From contig JAIRJW010000047.1 of assembly GCA_031260455.1 (NCBI GenBank), forward strand, positions 1-64,000: a stretch of 64,000 bases of DNA. Direction: 5' to 3'. Below, one piece after another: positions 1-7,193 of the stretch. Made by a program: the position numbers and the translations under genes. This DNA is from Fluviicola sp. (GTDB taxonomy: Bacteria > Bacteroidota > Bacteroidia > Flavobacteriales_D > Crocinitomicaceae). The notes beneath the pieces are model-generated. The model saw nothing but the letters and a program-made list of their open reading frames with translations, was not told where the DNA came from and searched no databases. How positions within the stretch are numbered: position 1 is the first letter of the stretch; the number at the start of each line of letters is the position of its first letter.

Positions 1-112
1 CTGTTTCAATCTTGCTATACGAGGGTTGAGTCATTTCCAGCCGGTTAGCCATGTATTCCTGTGTGAAGTTTTTAAGCTCTCTCAGCTTTTTTATTTTCTG
101 TCCAACGTGCAT
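1..112 (-). CDS. XRE-family helix-turn-helix regulator (partial, C-terminus outside window)
   Basis: Only the first 37 codons are present; the rest lies beyond the left edge. The readable part begins MHVGQKIKKLRELKNFTQ and continues through YMANRLEMTQPSYSKIE, the standard Cro/CI-type helix-turn-helix pattern (R/K-rich first helix, TQ..MA in helix 2, Q.SYSKIE in the recognition helix). Such proteins are DNA-binding regulators, often autoregulated. It is divergent from the lipoprotein gene at 265, so it could control that locus, but this is inference. The start is the only ATG in frame before the HTH. Confidence 0.8.
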   Translation of the reverse strand, partial: MHVGQKIKKLRELKNFTQEYMANRLEMTQPSYSKIET

Positions 113-264
113 AACGGCGCTATTTTGAATCAACGCAAAGATAAACGAATAAATTATTCCTCTCACGCATAGACTATTCTTTTCGGTGTGATAGTTTATA
201 TTCAATAATCCCTTCTTTTGGAGTGTATTAAAAAATCCATTATATTCACAAAACAATTTAAACA

Positions 265-1047
265 ATGAAAAAATTAATCTATGGAATTGCATTCCTGGTA
301 GTTACAGGAGGAGCAGTATTAGTAGCTTGCAACAAGCAGAACCCTGCTCCAAACCGGTCAACAGAGAAAGAAACAACTGCTGTCGTTCAAAAAGCAGGAG
401 TAAATTATGAAAAATCGAGTATAGAATTATCTCCAGATGAAATTGAAGAAATTGGTATATTACATAATAACCTACTTCATCAAGTCTTTTTTGAACCATT
501 GGTAAGTAATAATTATCAATTAGAAGTTAAAAAACGCTTTTTAGAATTAAAAGGAGATAATTTAACCTTTATAAAAAGTGAACTTGAAAATGAGAAGATT
601 TCAAATTTTGATTTACAATTTATAAATGAAAATTTTCAAGATGAAATATCAGTATCATTTATAGAATCGGGAATGTCTATTGTGAATAATGGGATATCAT
701 TAGATGAAATCATTATAGATTTAAAGCGCTTAAAAACAACTATCATGAATGATCATGAAAATTTTAATAGAACAACAGCGTTATTATTTGTTGAAGTAGC
801 TATTAATTCAGCTTCATTTTGGTTAGATACTGAAATAGGGAGTAATGTTATTGCAAGTACGCCACATCCTCAAGGTTTAAGTAAGTGGGTTAAGGGCCTT
901 ATTGTAGCGGATGGTCTTGGAGCATCAGGTGCATTCACTGGATACGGATTACTTGCAGGTATAACAGGGCCAATGGGGTGGGGAGCTTTAATTGCCACGG
1001 TTGGCTTTTCAGCAGCATGGTCATCAGCTACTTATGCGTTAACGTAA
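265..1047 (+). CDS. Lipoprotein with glycine-rich hydrophobic C-terminus, unknown function
   Basis: 260 residues, not recognised as a named family. A type II signal peptide is clear: positive MKK, hydrophobic core, and a lipobox VLVAC with the lipidated Cys at residue 22, followed by a polar spacer. Residues about 30-200 are charged, acidic and mostly helical in character, with no cysteine. The last ~55 residues change completely to a Gly/Ala/Trp-rich hydrophobic stretch (GASGAFTGYGLLAG, then GPMGWGALIATVGFS), like a membrane-inserting or bacteriocin-type segment. The gene is visibly AT-richer than the genes after 1.3 kb, suggesting acquisition. A 56-residue two-helix membrane protein follows after 13 bases. 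A lipid-anchored toxin precursor with its immunity protein is one reading; a plain membrane-associated lipoprotein is another. Confidence 0.8.
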   Translation: MKKLIYGIAFLVVTGGAVLVACNKQNPAPNRSTEKETTAVVQKAGVNYEKSSIELSPDEIEEIGILHNNLLHQVFFEPLVSNNYQLEVKKRFLELKGDNLTFIKSELENEKISNFDLQFINENFQDEISVSFIESGMSIVNNGISLDEIIIDLKRLKTTIMNDHENFNRTTALLFVEVAINSASFWLDTEIGSNVIASTPHPQGLSKWVKGLIVADGLGASGAFTGYGLLAGITGPMGWGALIATVGFSAAWSSATYALT

Positions 1048-1060
1048 CGAATTTAAAAAA

Positions 1061-1231
1061 ATGGTTGTTAGGAGTATAGTTCTATTTCTTTTCTTATTTG
1101 CCGTATTTTACTGCTTTATTGCGCTGGAAAAACCTGAATTAACTTTTTTACATAAGATTGTTTTCACTGCCATGGCATCCATTGGACCAATAATGATAGT
1201 TATTATAGCTTTAAAGATAAAAAAAAAATAA
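1061..1231 (+). CDS. Small two-helix membrane protein (56 aa)
   Basis: A 56-codon frame starting MVVRSIVLFLFLFAVFYCF and ending IALKIKKK. Two hydrophobic helices (about residues 4-22 and 34-53) are joined by a short polar loop EKPELTFLHK, with a basic tail that would sit in the cytoplasm. It begins 13 bases after the lipoprotein stop and is followed by a hairpin terminator, so the two probably form one transcript. Size and topology resemble bacteriocin immunity proteins, but no family match can be claimed from sequence alone. It is too short for many gene finders. Confidence 0.6.
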   Translation: MVVRSIVLFLFLFAVFYCFIALEKPELTFLHKIVFTAMASIGPIMIVIIALKIKKK

Positions 1232-1280
1232 TGCCATCTAAATGCAGTCCGTAATTATTGATAAAGAGCATTAAACTACA

Positions 1281-1308
1281 AGCGGGTAGAAAATTCTACC
1301 CGCTTTAA
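1281..1308 (+). terminator. Hairpin terminator after the lipoprotein/small membrane protein pair
   Basis: Perfect 10-bp stem AGCGGGTAGA / TCTACCCGCT with a 4-base loop, followed by a short T run. It closes the preceding two-gene unit and lies just before the next start codon. Confidence 0.65.
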
Positions 1309-1318
1309 AAATTTGAAT

Positions 1319-1768
1319 ATGAAACGGTTTCTAACTTTATTTCTGTTTTTCTCCTGGCTCAATTCTTTTGGGCAGGTCTCAGTAAAACGACCATTACATT
1401 GGTGGGTATCCAAATTTCAATTGGAGTATTTTCTGGAAATGCCAGTTGGAAGTAAAATTCTTTTTGTCCAAAAATGTGTGCCTTCGCTACCAGCCGAGGT
1501 TCCAACCGGAGTTCTTTTCTTTGAAAATGTGAACTATCTGAAAGAACATTTCTCAATGGCGATAGAATTTAAAGACACTGTTGTAGCTTCGGTAACTTAC
1601 TACCTTAAAGCAAAACAACGGGAAATACTGAAAGTAATCGGCTATCCGAATATAAAGGCGCGAGGCTCTTCAACTAAAGGACAATGGACATATATACTCC
1701 AGGAAGAAAAACGCCATACAGTGATCGTTGGTGACAGGAAAAAGATTACCGTGGTTCAAATTCTTTAA
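1319..1768 (+). CDS. Secreted protein of unknown function
   Basis: About 149 residues. MKRFLTLFLFFSWLNSFGQ is a Sec signal peptide with a likely cut after GQ, so the product is periplasmic or exported. The mature part is basic with many Val/Lys/Tyr residues (e.g. YYLKAKQREILKVIG, GQWTYILQEEK) and a single Cys; no catalytic motif or known domain is apparent. ATG at 1319 is preferred over a TTG two codons upstream because signal peptides begin with MK. It stands alone between a terminator and a 120-base gap. Confidence 0.6.
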   Translation: MKRFLTLFLFFSWLNSFGQVSVKRPLHWWVSKFQLEYFLEMPVGSKILFVQKCVPSLPAEVPTGVLFFENVNYLKEHFSMAIEFKDTVVASVTYYLKAKQREILKVIGYPNIKARGSSTKGQWTYILQEEKRHTVIVGDRKKITVVQIL

Positions 1769-1892
1769 TTGAATTGCTGTAAACTGCTGATTTACATCAC
1801 TTTTCAAGATGTTTCAAAATCGTATTTTGAATAATAAACATGCTTAAAGTTTAAGCGAAAAGAGTTCAAAAGGTGTACAAGATTCAACGATT

Positions 1893-2468
1893 TTAATCTT
1901 TTACAATTAAATCATACCTGGAAAGCAGGCCCAGCAATCCTGAATGCGAAAAGACGGCCTTTTTGATGCGGTTTCTTTCCGGATTGATCTCAAAATTGAC
2001 TGCCGTACTGAAATCAGCTTTGTCCAGAATACTGCGGTCAAAAATAGTTCGGGTCAGATCGCAATTTGCAAATTTCGATTCGGACAGGTCGCACTCGGAA
2101 AAATCGACTTCCTTGAGCACTGAATTTGTGAAAACAGTTTTCTTCATGCGTTTCGAATGAAACGTGGCATAATCTACATGGCAGTCGGTGAATTTAACCG
2201 AAAAGAGAAAATCATTACAGGCACTGAAATCCACCCCTACTATTTTGCAGTCCTGAAAATGGATATCTTTCAACCCTGTATCCTTCATCACGGTCAGGGA
2301 AAAATTACATGCCTCGAATTCACAGTCCATAAAATCGATATTGCTGAAATTTGCTTTGGTGAAATCACAATCGACAAACCTGCAGTTGCTGAACTCATTA
2401 TTAATCAATTGTTTACTGACGTAATTAACCTTATTAAAGGTTTTTCCTTCGTGAAGTTTGATGCTCAT
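1893..2468 (-). CDS. Pentapeptide-repeat protein
   Basis: About 191 residues made almost wholly of pentapeptide repeats of the A(D/N)(L/F)xx type, for example CRFVDCDFTKANFSNIDFMD, then CDLSESKFANCDLTRTIFD. The family folds as a right-handed quadrilateral beta-helix. Some members (Qnr, MfpA) mimic DNA and bind gyrase, but most are uncharacterised, so no specific role is assigned. The start MSIKLHEGKTFNKV at 2468 is preferred; an upstream in-frame ATG adds 14 residues (MSFRFLTLLVQNRN) that do not fit the repeat. No operon partner is visible. Confidence 0.8.
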   Translation of the reverse strand: MSIKLHEGKTFNKVNYVSKQLINNEFSNCRFVDCDFTKANFSNIDFMDCEFEACNFSLTVMKDTGLKDIHFQDCKIVGVDFSACNDFLFSVKFTDCHVDYATFHSKRMKKTVFTNSVLKEVDFSECDLSESKFANCDLTRTIFDRSILDKADFSTAVNFEINPERNRIKKAVFSHSGLLGLLSRYDLIVKD

Positions 2469-2767
2469 ATTTCTGTTCTGTACCAGCAAAGTTAAAAAAC
2501 GAAAGCTCATCTGGTTTTGATCGGGAAACTCTCCGGTTTAATTTTTATAAGACTTGCCAAGGAATTTAAATGAATCTTCTGAAAATCCTCTGCATTCTCT
2601 GCACCTTAGCGGTTTATAGATTTTTTGTTTATCCGCAAAAAAGCGAAGAGCACAAAGCTCTATTTTGAGGACATCATCACCTAATATTTATTTTTTAAGC
2701 ACGATTAATTTCTTCACAGAAACCAGTATACTTTGGTATATTAGCGTTTTTTAGTAACTATTCTGAC

Positions 2768-2775
2768 TACCTTTG
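2768..2775 (+). promoter_or_regulatory. Candidate -7 promoter element of the nitroreductase gene
   Basis: TACCTTTG matches the Bacteroidetes sigma-AB -7 consensus TAnnTTTG and lies 17 bases before the ATG. No TTG -33 element sits at the usual 19-21 base spacing. Confidence 0.45.
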
Positions 2776-2792
2776 CCAAAAAACACCAGACA

Positions 2793-3419
2793 ATGAATTT
2801 AATTGAAACAATGAATTGGCGCTACGCCGCAAAACGCATGACTTCTGAAAAGGTATCAGAAGAAAAGGTACAGGAAATTCTGGAAGCAGTTAACTTAACG
2901 GCTACCTCTGCAGGATTGCAACCTTTCAGAGTGATTTCGATCAGTAATCCCGGGCTGAAGGAAAAGCTTCAGGCAGCTTCTTTCAATCCTCAGGTTACAG
3001 AATCCTCTCACCTGCTCGTTTTTGCATCTTATACGCATATTTCACAACACCACGTAGAAGAATACATCTCTTTGATCGCAAATACGCGCAATGTTCCGCT
3101 GGAAAGCCTGGACGGATTCAAACAGAATTTATCCGGATTGCCCGGAATGCCGGAAGAATACATTAAAAACTGGGCCGCACGCCAGGCGTATATTGCTTTG
3201 GGAACGGCTATTATTGCTGCAGCAAGTTTGAAGGTGGACAGCACACCGATGGAAGGATTCGATAATGCTGCTTTTGATGAAATTTTAGGATTGAAAGAAA
3301 AAGGATTACAATCTGTAGTATTGCTGGCTTTGGGTTACCGCAATGAAGCGACAGACTTCCTGGCTGGCCAGAAAAAAGTACGTATTCCTTTGGAAGAATT
3401 GGTGGTGACTTTAAATTGA
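2793..3419 (+). CDS. Nitroreductase family NAD(P)H-dependent FMN oxidoreductase
   Basis: 208 residues, the usual length for NfsB/YdjA-type nitroreductases, which reduce nitroaromatics, quinones or similar substrates with NAD(P)H through FMN. Family signs are the N-terminal RYAAKRMTSEKV (FMN-phosphate-binding arginine region), ATSAGLQPFRV around residues 37-47, PMEGFD near 152 and VLLALGYRNE near 177-186. It has no signal peptide, so it acts in the cytoplasm as a dimer. It is monocistronic: its own promoter-like box lies upstream and a strong terminator follows. The physiological substrate cannot be told from sequence. Confidence 0.9.
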   Translation: MNLIETMNWRYAAKRMTSEKVSEEKVQEILEAVNLTATSAGLQPFRVISISNPGLKEKLQAASFNPQVTESSHLLVFASYTHISQHHVEEYISLIANTRNVPLESLDGFKQNLSGLPGMPEEYIKNWAARQAYIALGTAIIAAASLKVDSTPMEGFDNAAFDEILGLKEKGLQSVVLLALGYRNEATDFLAGQKKVRIPLEELVVTLN

Positions 3420-3448
3420 TTTGGAAAACCCAACCTGTGAATTTTTTA

Positions 3449-3486
3449 AGAGGCTGCTTACTTTTAAAGCAGCCTCTGTTTTTTTC
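3449..3486 (+). terminator. Rho-independent terminator after nitroreductase
   Basis: Eleven-base-pair stem AGAGGCTGCTT / AAGCAGCCTCT followed by GTTTTTTT. Confidence 0.85.
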
Positions 3487-3726
3487 GTTCTGATAATCCT
3501 TCATGAATTTGGTAGATTTTCTACCACTCGCGGAGAAAATGCCAGCCGCCTTTTTTAGAACACCCCACTCCTTTCTTAATTTGACTTGCCACCCATTGCC
3601 ACTAAAAGTCCCCTGAAGATTTGTATTCAATTCTTTAAATCAACGTGACCTCCCGGATGTAATCTCTGGATACGTAAACCCAAACAAAACATCCTATTTA
3701 ATTTTACCTGATTCCAGCCAAAATTC
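3487..3726. other. Gene-free gap between nitroreductase and the sulfur operon
   Basis: No convincing gene. It holds a small hairpin GGTAGA-TTT-TCTACC near 3510. A minus-strand open frame (3630 downward) reads GNGWQVKLRKEWGVLKKAAG and could be a gene remnant, but it crosses the terminator and has no start signal or known domain. The gap may mark the left border of an acquired sulfur-gene block. Confidence 0.4.
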
Positions 3727-3734
3727 TAACTTTG
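3727..3734 (+). promoter_or_regulatory. -7 promoter element four bases before the Crp/Fnr start codon
   Basis: TAACTTTG matches TAnnTTTG and is separated from ATG by only AACT. Transcription would start at or near the A of ATG, predicting a leaderless message. The same spacing recurs at 12468, 19363, 37139 and 51875. Confidence 0.55.
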
Positions 3735-3738
3735 AACT

Positions 3739-4362
3739 ATGGAAGATTTGCAACAAATAGCAGAATTTAAAACATCACCCGAATTAGCAGAAAAACTACA
3801 ACAATACAGCATAAGAAAAGAATATAAAGCAGGAAGCTTAATACTTAACGAAAATGCCCACATTCGTTCTATTCCGATTGTTACCAAAGGAACTTTGAAA
3901 GTTATCCGAACAGAGGAAGACGGCAGGGAAATTTTGTTGTATTACATCAAAGCAGGCGAAAGTTGCATAATGTCGTTTTTGGGTGGTTTGCACAACGAAA
4001 CAAGCAAGGTAAAAGCAGAAGTGGAAGACGATGCCGAAATACTTTTCCTGCCTGTTGAAAAGGTATCGTTGTTCATCAAAGAATATCCGCAATGGTTAGA
4101 TTATATTTTCCGTTTGTATCACAAGCGTTTTGAAGAATTGCTGGAAATTGTAAATGCCATTGCTTTCAGGAAAGTTGATGAACGATTACTGGATTTACTG
4201 CAAAAGAAAAAAGATTTAACAGGCAACAAAACCTTAAACATCACCCACGAGCAATTAGCCAACGAGCTGGGAACCGCCCGTGTGGTGGTTTCCCGATTGT
4301 TAAAACAATTGGAAGAAATCGGAAAAGTTAAGTTGGGCAGAAACAAAATCACCCTTATGTAA
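3739..4362 (+). CDS. Crp/Fnr-family transcriptional regulator of the sulfur operon
   Basis: 207 residues. Residues about 20-115 form a cyclic-nucleotide-binding-like beta-barrel (AGSLILNENAHIRSIPIVTKG, then GREILLYYIKAGESCIMS). A helix at about 110-140 serves for dimerisation. Residues about 150-205 are a winged HTH with ITHEQLANELGTARVVVSRLL, the Crp-type recognition helix. There is only one cysteine (in GESCIMS) and no N-terminal Cys cluster, so an Fnr-type Fe-S cluster is excluded; the ligand is unknown. It lies 59 bases before the TauE/SafE gene on the same strand and heads the sulfur genes, so it probably senses a sulfur or redox signal and controls them; that role is inference. Confidence 0.9.
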   Translation: MEDLQQIAEFKTSPELAEKLQQYSIRKEYKAGSLILNENAHIRSIPIVTKGTLKVIRTEEDGREILLYYIKAGESCIMSFLGGLHNETSKVKAEVEDDAEILFLPVEKVSLFIKEYPQWLDYIFRLYHKRFEELLEIVNAIAFRKVDERLLDLLQKKKDLTGNKTLNITHEQLANELGTARVVVSRLLKQLEEIGKVKLGRNKITLM

Positions 4363-4394
4363 TCAAAGTAGCTGGATAAGTTTGCGAGTTAATG

Positions 4395-4402
4395 TAACTT
4401 TG
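4395..4402 (+). promoter_or_regulatory. Candidate -7 element before the TauE/SafE gene
   Basis: TAACTTTG within ATGTAACTTTGCTGTA, 19 bases before ATG. A related string ATGTAACT...GGCTGTA occurs at about 5352-5374 upstream of the dioxygenase gene, so the shared ATGTAACT/GCTGTA halves might instead be a Crp/Fnr operator. Confidence 0.4.
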
Positions 4403-4421
4403 CTGTATTAGCTCAAAATAA

Positions 4422-5213
4422 ATGAATATAGCAGGTTATGCCGCTTCCATTTTAATTGGTATTTCATTAGGACTTATTGGCGGCGGCGGCAGTATTTTGA
4501 CTGTCCCCGTTTTAGTATATCTGTTCAGAATTGATGCTGTTTTCGCGACGGTCTATTCCCTGTTTGTAGTAGGTACTACAAGTGCTGTCGGTTCTCTTTC
4601 CTATTTCAGAAAAGGACTGGTCAATATCAGAACCGCAATTGTTTTTGGCATTCCTTCTATTGCAACCGTTTTCGCCACTAGAACGTATATCGTTCCCGCT
4701 ATTCCACAAAAGATTCTGACCATTGAAGGGTTCACAGTGACGAAAGGAGCACTGTTAATGCTACTCTTCGCCGTACTTATGGTCTTCGCTTCCTACAGTA
4801 TGATCAAAAAAGGTAAAGAGACACTAAGTACTGAATCACAAAAGCCGTTCAACTACCCATTGATCTTTATCCAGGGAACTTTTACCGGACTAATTACGGG
4901 CTTAATTGGTGCTGGTGGCGGCTTTTTGATTATCCCTGCATTGGTCAATCTGTTGAAGATGCCCATGAAAACCGCAGTAGGCACATCTTTAGTCATTATT
5001 ACTATCAATTCCCTGACCGGCTTCCTGTTTTCCTTATCTCATACCCCTGTTCGGTGGACGTTCCTGATGAGCGTTACAGCCATTGCCATATCGGGCATAC
5101 TCATTGGCAGCTATATTTCCACGAAAATTGATGGCAGGAAATTAAAGCCTGCATTTGGCTGGTTTGTGCTGGTAATGGGCGTTTATATTATACTTAAAGA
5201 GACGATCATTTAA
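4422..5213 (+). CDS. TauE/SafE-family sulfite/organosulfonate exporter
   Basis: 263 residues, typical for the TauE/SafE (DUF81) membrane family. It is built of two homologous halves, each opening with a glycine motif: GISLGLIGGGGSILTVP near residues 12-28 and GTFTGLITGLIGAGGGFLIIP near 150-170. About seven to eight hydrophobic helices place it in the inner membrane. Family members move sulfite, sulfoacetate or other sulfur anions. Sitting between a Crp/Fnr regulator and a persulfide dioxygenase, it most likely expels sulfite or thiosulfate made by the dioxygenase and rhodaneses; the direction and ion are inferred. Confidence 0.9.
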   Translation: MNIAGYAASILIGISLGLIGGGGSILTVPVLVYLFRIDAVFATVYSLFVVGTTSAVGSLSYFRKGLVNIRTAIVFGIPSIATVFATRTYIVPAIPQKILTIEGFTVTKGALLMLLFAVLMVFASYSMIKKGKETLSTESQKPFNYPLIFIQGTFTGLITGLIGAGGGFLIIPALVNLLKMPMKTAVGTSLVIITINSLTGFLFSLSHTPVRWTFLMSVTAIAISGILIGSYISTKIDGRKLKPAFGWFVLVMGVYIILKETII

Positions 5214-5436
5214 TAACTAACAACATGTCACAAGAATACTCTGATGAAGTAAACAAGGCAGAACCAGCGAATGATCATCACCCGTTCTGAAAACCGTTGA
5301 GTGCGCAACTCCCCCGGAATTTCCCAATGGCGTACCGGGGAAAGTACGGTTATGTAACTAAAGTGGCTGTACAAGAAAAATAAAAAGCGGAAATTTGCAT
5401 CATCAAACAAGTAAATAACATTAAAATACAAAAATA
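5214..5436 (+). other. Gap inside the sulfur operon, with a 21-codon ORF
   Basis: This 223-base gap is unusual in an otherwise overlapping operon. It contains a 21-codon frame from ATG at 5225 (MSQEYSDEVNKAEPANDHHPF) that begins 11 bases after the exporter stop and could be the stub of a deleted gene. A GC-rich stretch near 5308-5345 (CTCCCCCGGAATTTCCC ... GTACCGGGGAAAG) differs in composition from its surroundings. ATGTAACT at 5352 may be a regulator site. No mobile element was recognised. Confidence 0.4.
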
Positions 5437-6849
5437 ATGACGGTAGAACAAATTTATACGGGATGTCTGGCACAGGGTGCCTATTACATCGCTTCCAATG
5501 GCGAAGCAGCCATTATTGACCCTTTGCGTGAAACACAACCTTATACTGACCGCCTGGAAAAAGATGGTGTGAAACTCAAATACATTTTTGAAACACACTT
5601 CCACGCAGACTTTGTAAGCGGGCACATTGATCTGAGCAAAAAAACCAATGCAGCTATCGTTTACGGCCCTACCGCAAAGCCCGAATTTGAAGCCATTGTT
5701 GCAGAAGACAATCAAGTTTTTGACCTGGGAAACATAAAAATTAAGGTATTGCATACACCCGGACACACCATGGAAAGTTCCTGCTTTTTGTTGATTGACG
5801 AAAACGGAAAAGAAACGGCTTTGTTTAGTGGCGATACGTTGTTTTTGGGCGATGTAGGCAGGCCTGACCTGGCACAAAAAGCAGCCAACTTAACACGGGA
5901 AGAATTAGCAGGTTTGCTTTACGAAAGTTTGTACAACAAAATTCTGCCATTACCCGATGATGTAACCGTTTATCCTGCACACGGAGCGGGTTCAGCTTGT
6001 GGCAAAAATATGATGGAAGAAACGGTTGATACATTGGGCAATCAGAAAAAAATAAACTATGCCCTGAACCAGCCAAACAAAGATGCATTTATCAAAGCGG
6101 TTACAGATGGTTTGCTTCCTCCGCCTGCATACTTTGGAATGAACGTAGCAATGAACAAAAAAGGTTACGACAGCTTTGATGAAGTATTGAAACATGGTTT
6201 GAAAGCCTTAAATGCCGATGATTTTGAAGCAGCAGCCGAAAGCACAGGTGCGTTGATTTTAGACACGCGAAACGATATAGAATTTGCAAAAGGTTTCATT
6301 CCGCAATCTGTCAACATCGGGTTAAATGGCGATTTTGCTCCCTGGGTAGGCACATTGATCGTAAACGTAAAACAACCTGTTCTGCTAATTACAGACAACG
6401 GCAAGGAAGAAGAAGCCATAACACGTTTGAGCCGTGTCGGGTTTGACAACGTACTGGGGTATCTGAAAAACGGTTTTGAAGCATGGAAAAACGCAGGAAA
6501 AGAAACCGACACCGTAAACCGCATTACGCCTGAGCAATTTGCATTGGAAGTAAAAATTGGCAAAAACAGAATCATAGATGTCCGCAAGGAAAGTGAATAT
6601 GCAGCAGAGCACATTGAAGAGGCATACAACAAGCCTCTGGCTTATATCAACGATTGGGTTAAGGACATCAATCCACAAGAGCATTTTTACTTGCATTGTG
6701 CAGGCGGTTACCGCAGTATGATTGCAGCGAGCATTTTACAGGCAAGAGGTTACAGAAACTTTACCGAAGTGGAAGGCGGTTTCAGTGCCATTGCAAAAAC
6801 CAATATTCCCAAAACCAATTTCGTATGTCAAAGCAAAGTGTTAAACTAA
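5437..6849 (+). CDS. Persulfide dioxygenase (ETHE1-like MBL fold) fused to two rhodanese domains
   Basis: 470 residues. Residues 1-235 are an ETHE1/Blh-type metallo-beta-lactamase fold: THFHADFVSGH gives H54, H56, D58 and H63, with H110 in HTPGH and D133 in SGDTLF, the mono-iron site of glutathione persulfide dioxygenases that yield sulfite. Residues about 260-355 are a rhodanese fold whose active-site loop reads LLITDNGKEE, with no cysteine, so it is probably structural or regulatory. Residues about 365-465 are a second rhodanese with the loop HCAGGYRS, which carries the catalytic Cys. The fusion couples persulfide oxidation to sulfane-sulfur transfer. It is cytoplasmic, with no signal peptide. 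The next gene starts within its last 25 bases. Confidence 0.92.
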   Translation: MTVEQIYTGCLAQGAYYIASNGEAAIIDPLRETQPYTDRLEKDGVKLKYIFETHFHADFVSGHIDLSKKTNAAIVYGPTAKPEFEAIVAEDNQVFDLGNIKIKVLHTPGHTMESSCFLLIDENGKETALFSGDTLFLGDVGRPDLAQKAANLTREELAGLLYESLYNKILPLPDDVTVYPAHGAGSACGKNMMEETVDTLGNQKKINYALNQPNKDAFIKAVTDGLLPPPAYFGMNVAMNKKGYDSFDEVLKHGLKALNADDFEAAAESTGALILDTRNDIEFAKGFIPQSVNIGLNGDFAPWVGTLIVNVKQPVLLITDNGKEEEAITRLSRVGFDNVLGYLKNGFEAWKNAGKETDTVNRITPEQFALEVKIGKNRIIDVRKESEYAAEHIEEAYNKPLAYINDWVKDINPQEHFYLHCAGGYRSMIAASILQARGYRNFTEVEGGFSAIAKTNIPKTNFVCQSKVLN

Positions 6850-7193
6850 TTTTCATCACAATAACAGTAATAGCAATGTTTGGAATTCTTAAAAGTATGT
6901 TTGCATCAACAGACAACAATGAGCTTAAAGAAGCTATCAAAAATGGTGCATTTTTAGTGGACGTGCGCACACCCAGTGAGTTTGCCAGTGGCAGTGTGAA
7001 GGGCGCAACCAATATTCCATTGGATAAAATACCCGGTCAGTTAGCAAAATTTAAAAACAGGAAAAGTATTGTGGTTTTTTGCCTGAGCGGAGGGCGCAGT
7101 AGTCAGGCAAAAAGGATCCTGGAACAAAACGGGTTTCAAAATGTCATCAACGGTGGAACTTGGGAAAATGTAAAAAAAGTTGCGAATGAGTAA
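6825..7193 (+). CDS. Membrane-tethered single-domain rhodanese
   Basis: 122 residues. An N-terminal hydrophobic helix (about residues 7-24, VKLIFITITVIAMFGIL) is followed by one rhodanese domain with LVDVRTPSEFASGSVKGA and the active-site loop CLSGGRSS, Cys86. The helix is probably an anchor that puts the domain in the periplasm, complementary to the cytoplasmic rhodaneses of the upstream fusion. The family transfers sulfane sulfur between thiosulfate, persulfides and cyanide. The start MSKQSVKL overlaps the dioxygenase gene by 25 bases; longer upstream frames read only shadow sequence. It overlaps the methyltransferase gene by 8 bases. Confidence 0.88.
   Translation: MSKQSVKLIFITITVIAMFGILKSMFASTDNNELKEAIKNGAFLVDVRTPSEFASGSVKGATNIPLDKIPGQLAKFKNRKSIVVFCLSGGRSSQAKRILEQNGFQNVINGGTWENVKKVANE

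Noticed and set aside
1313-1318. TTG start extending the secreted protein by two codons
   Set aside because: ATG at 1319 begins a normal signal peptide; TTG adds nothing.
3211-3630. Minus-strand 139-codon frame across the nitroreductase terminator
   Set aside because: It runs antisense through the end of nitroreductase and through a strong terminator hairpin; only its first ~45 residues lie in intergenic DNA and no domain is recognised.
6165-6632. Minus-strand 155-codon frame opposite the dioxygenase fusion
   Set aside because: Wholly antisense to the rhodanese domains, serine-rich shadow pattern.
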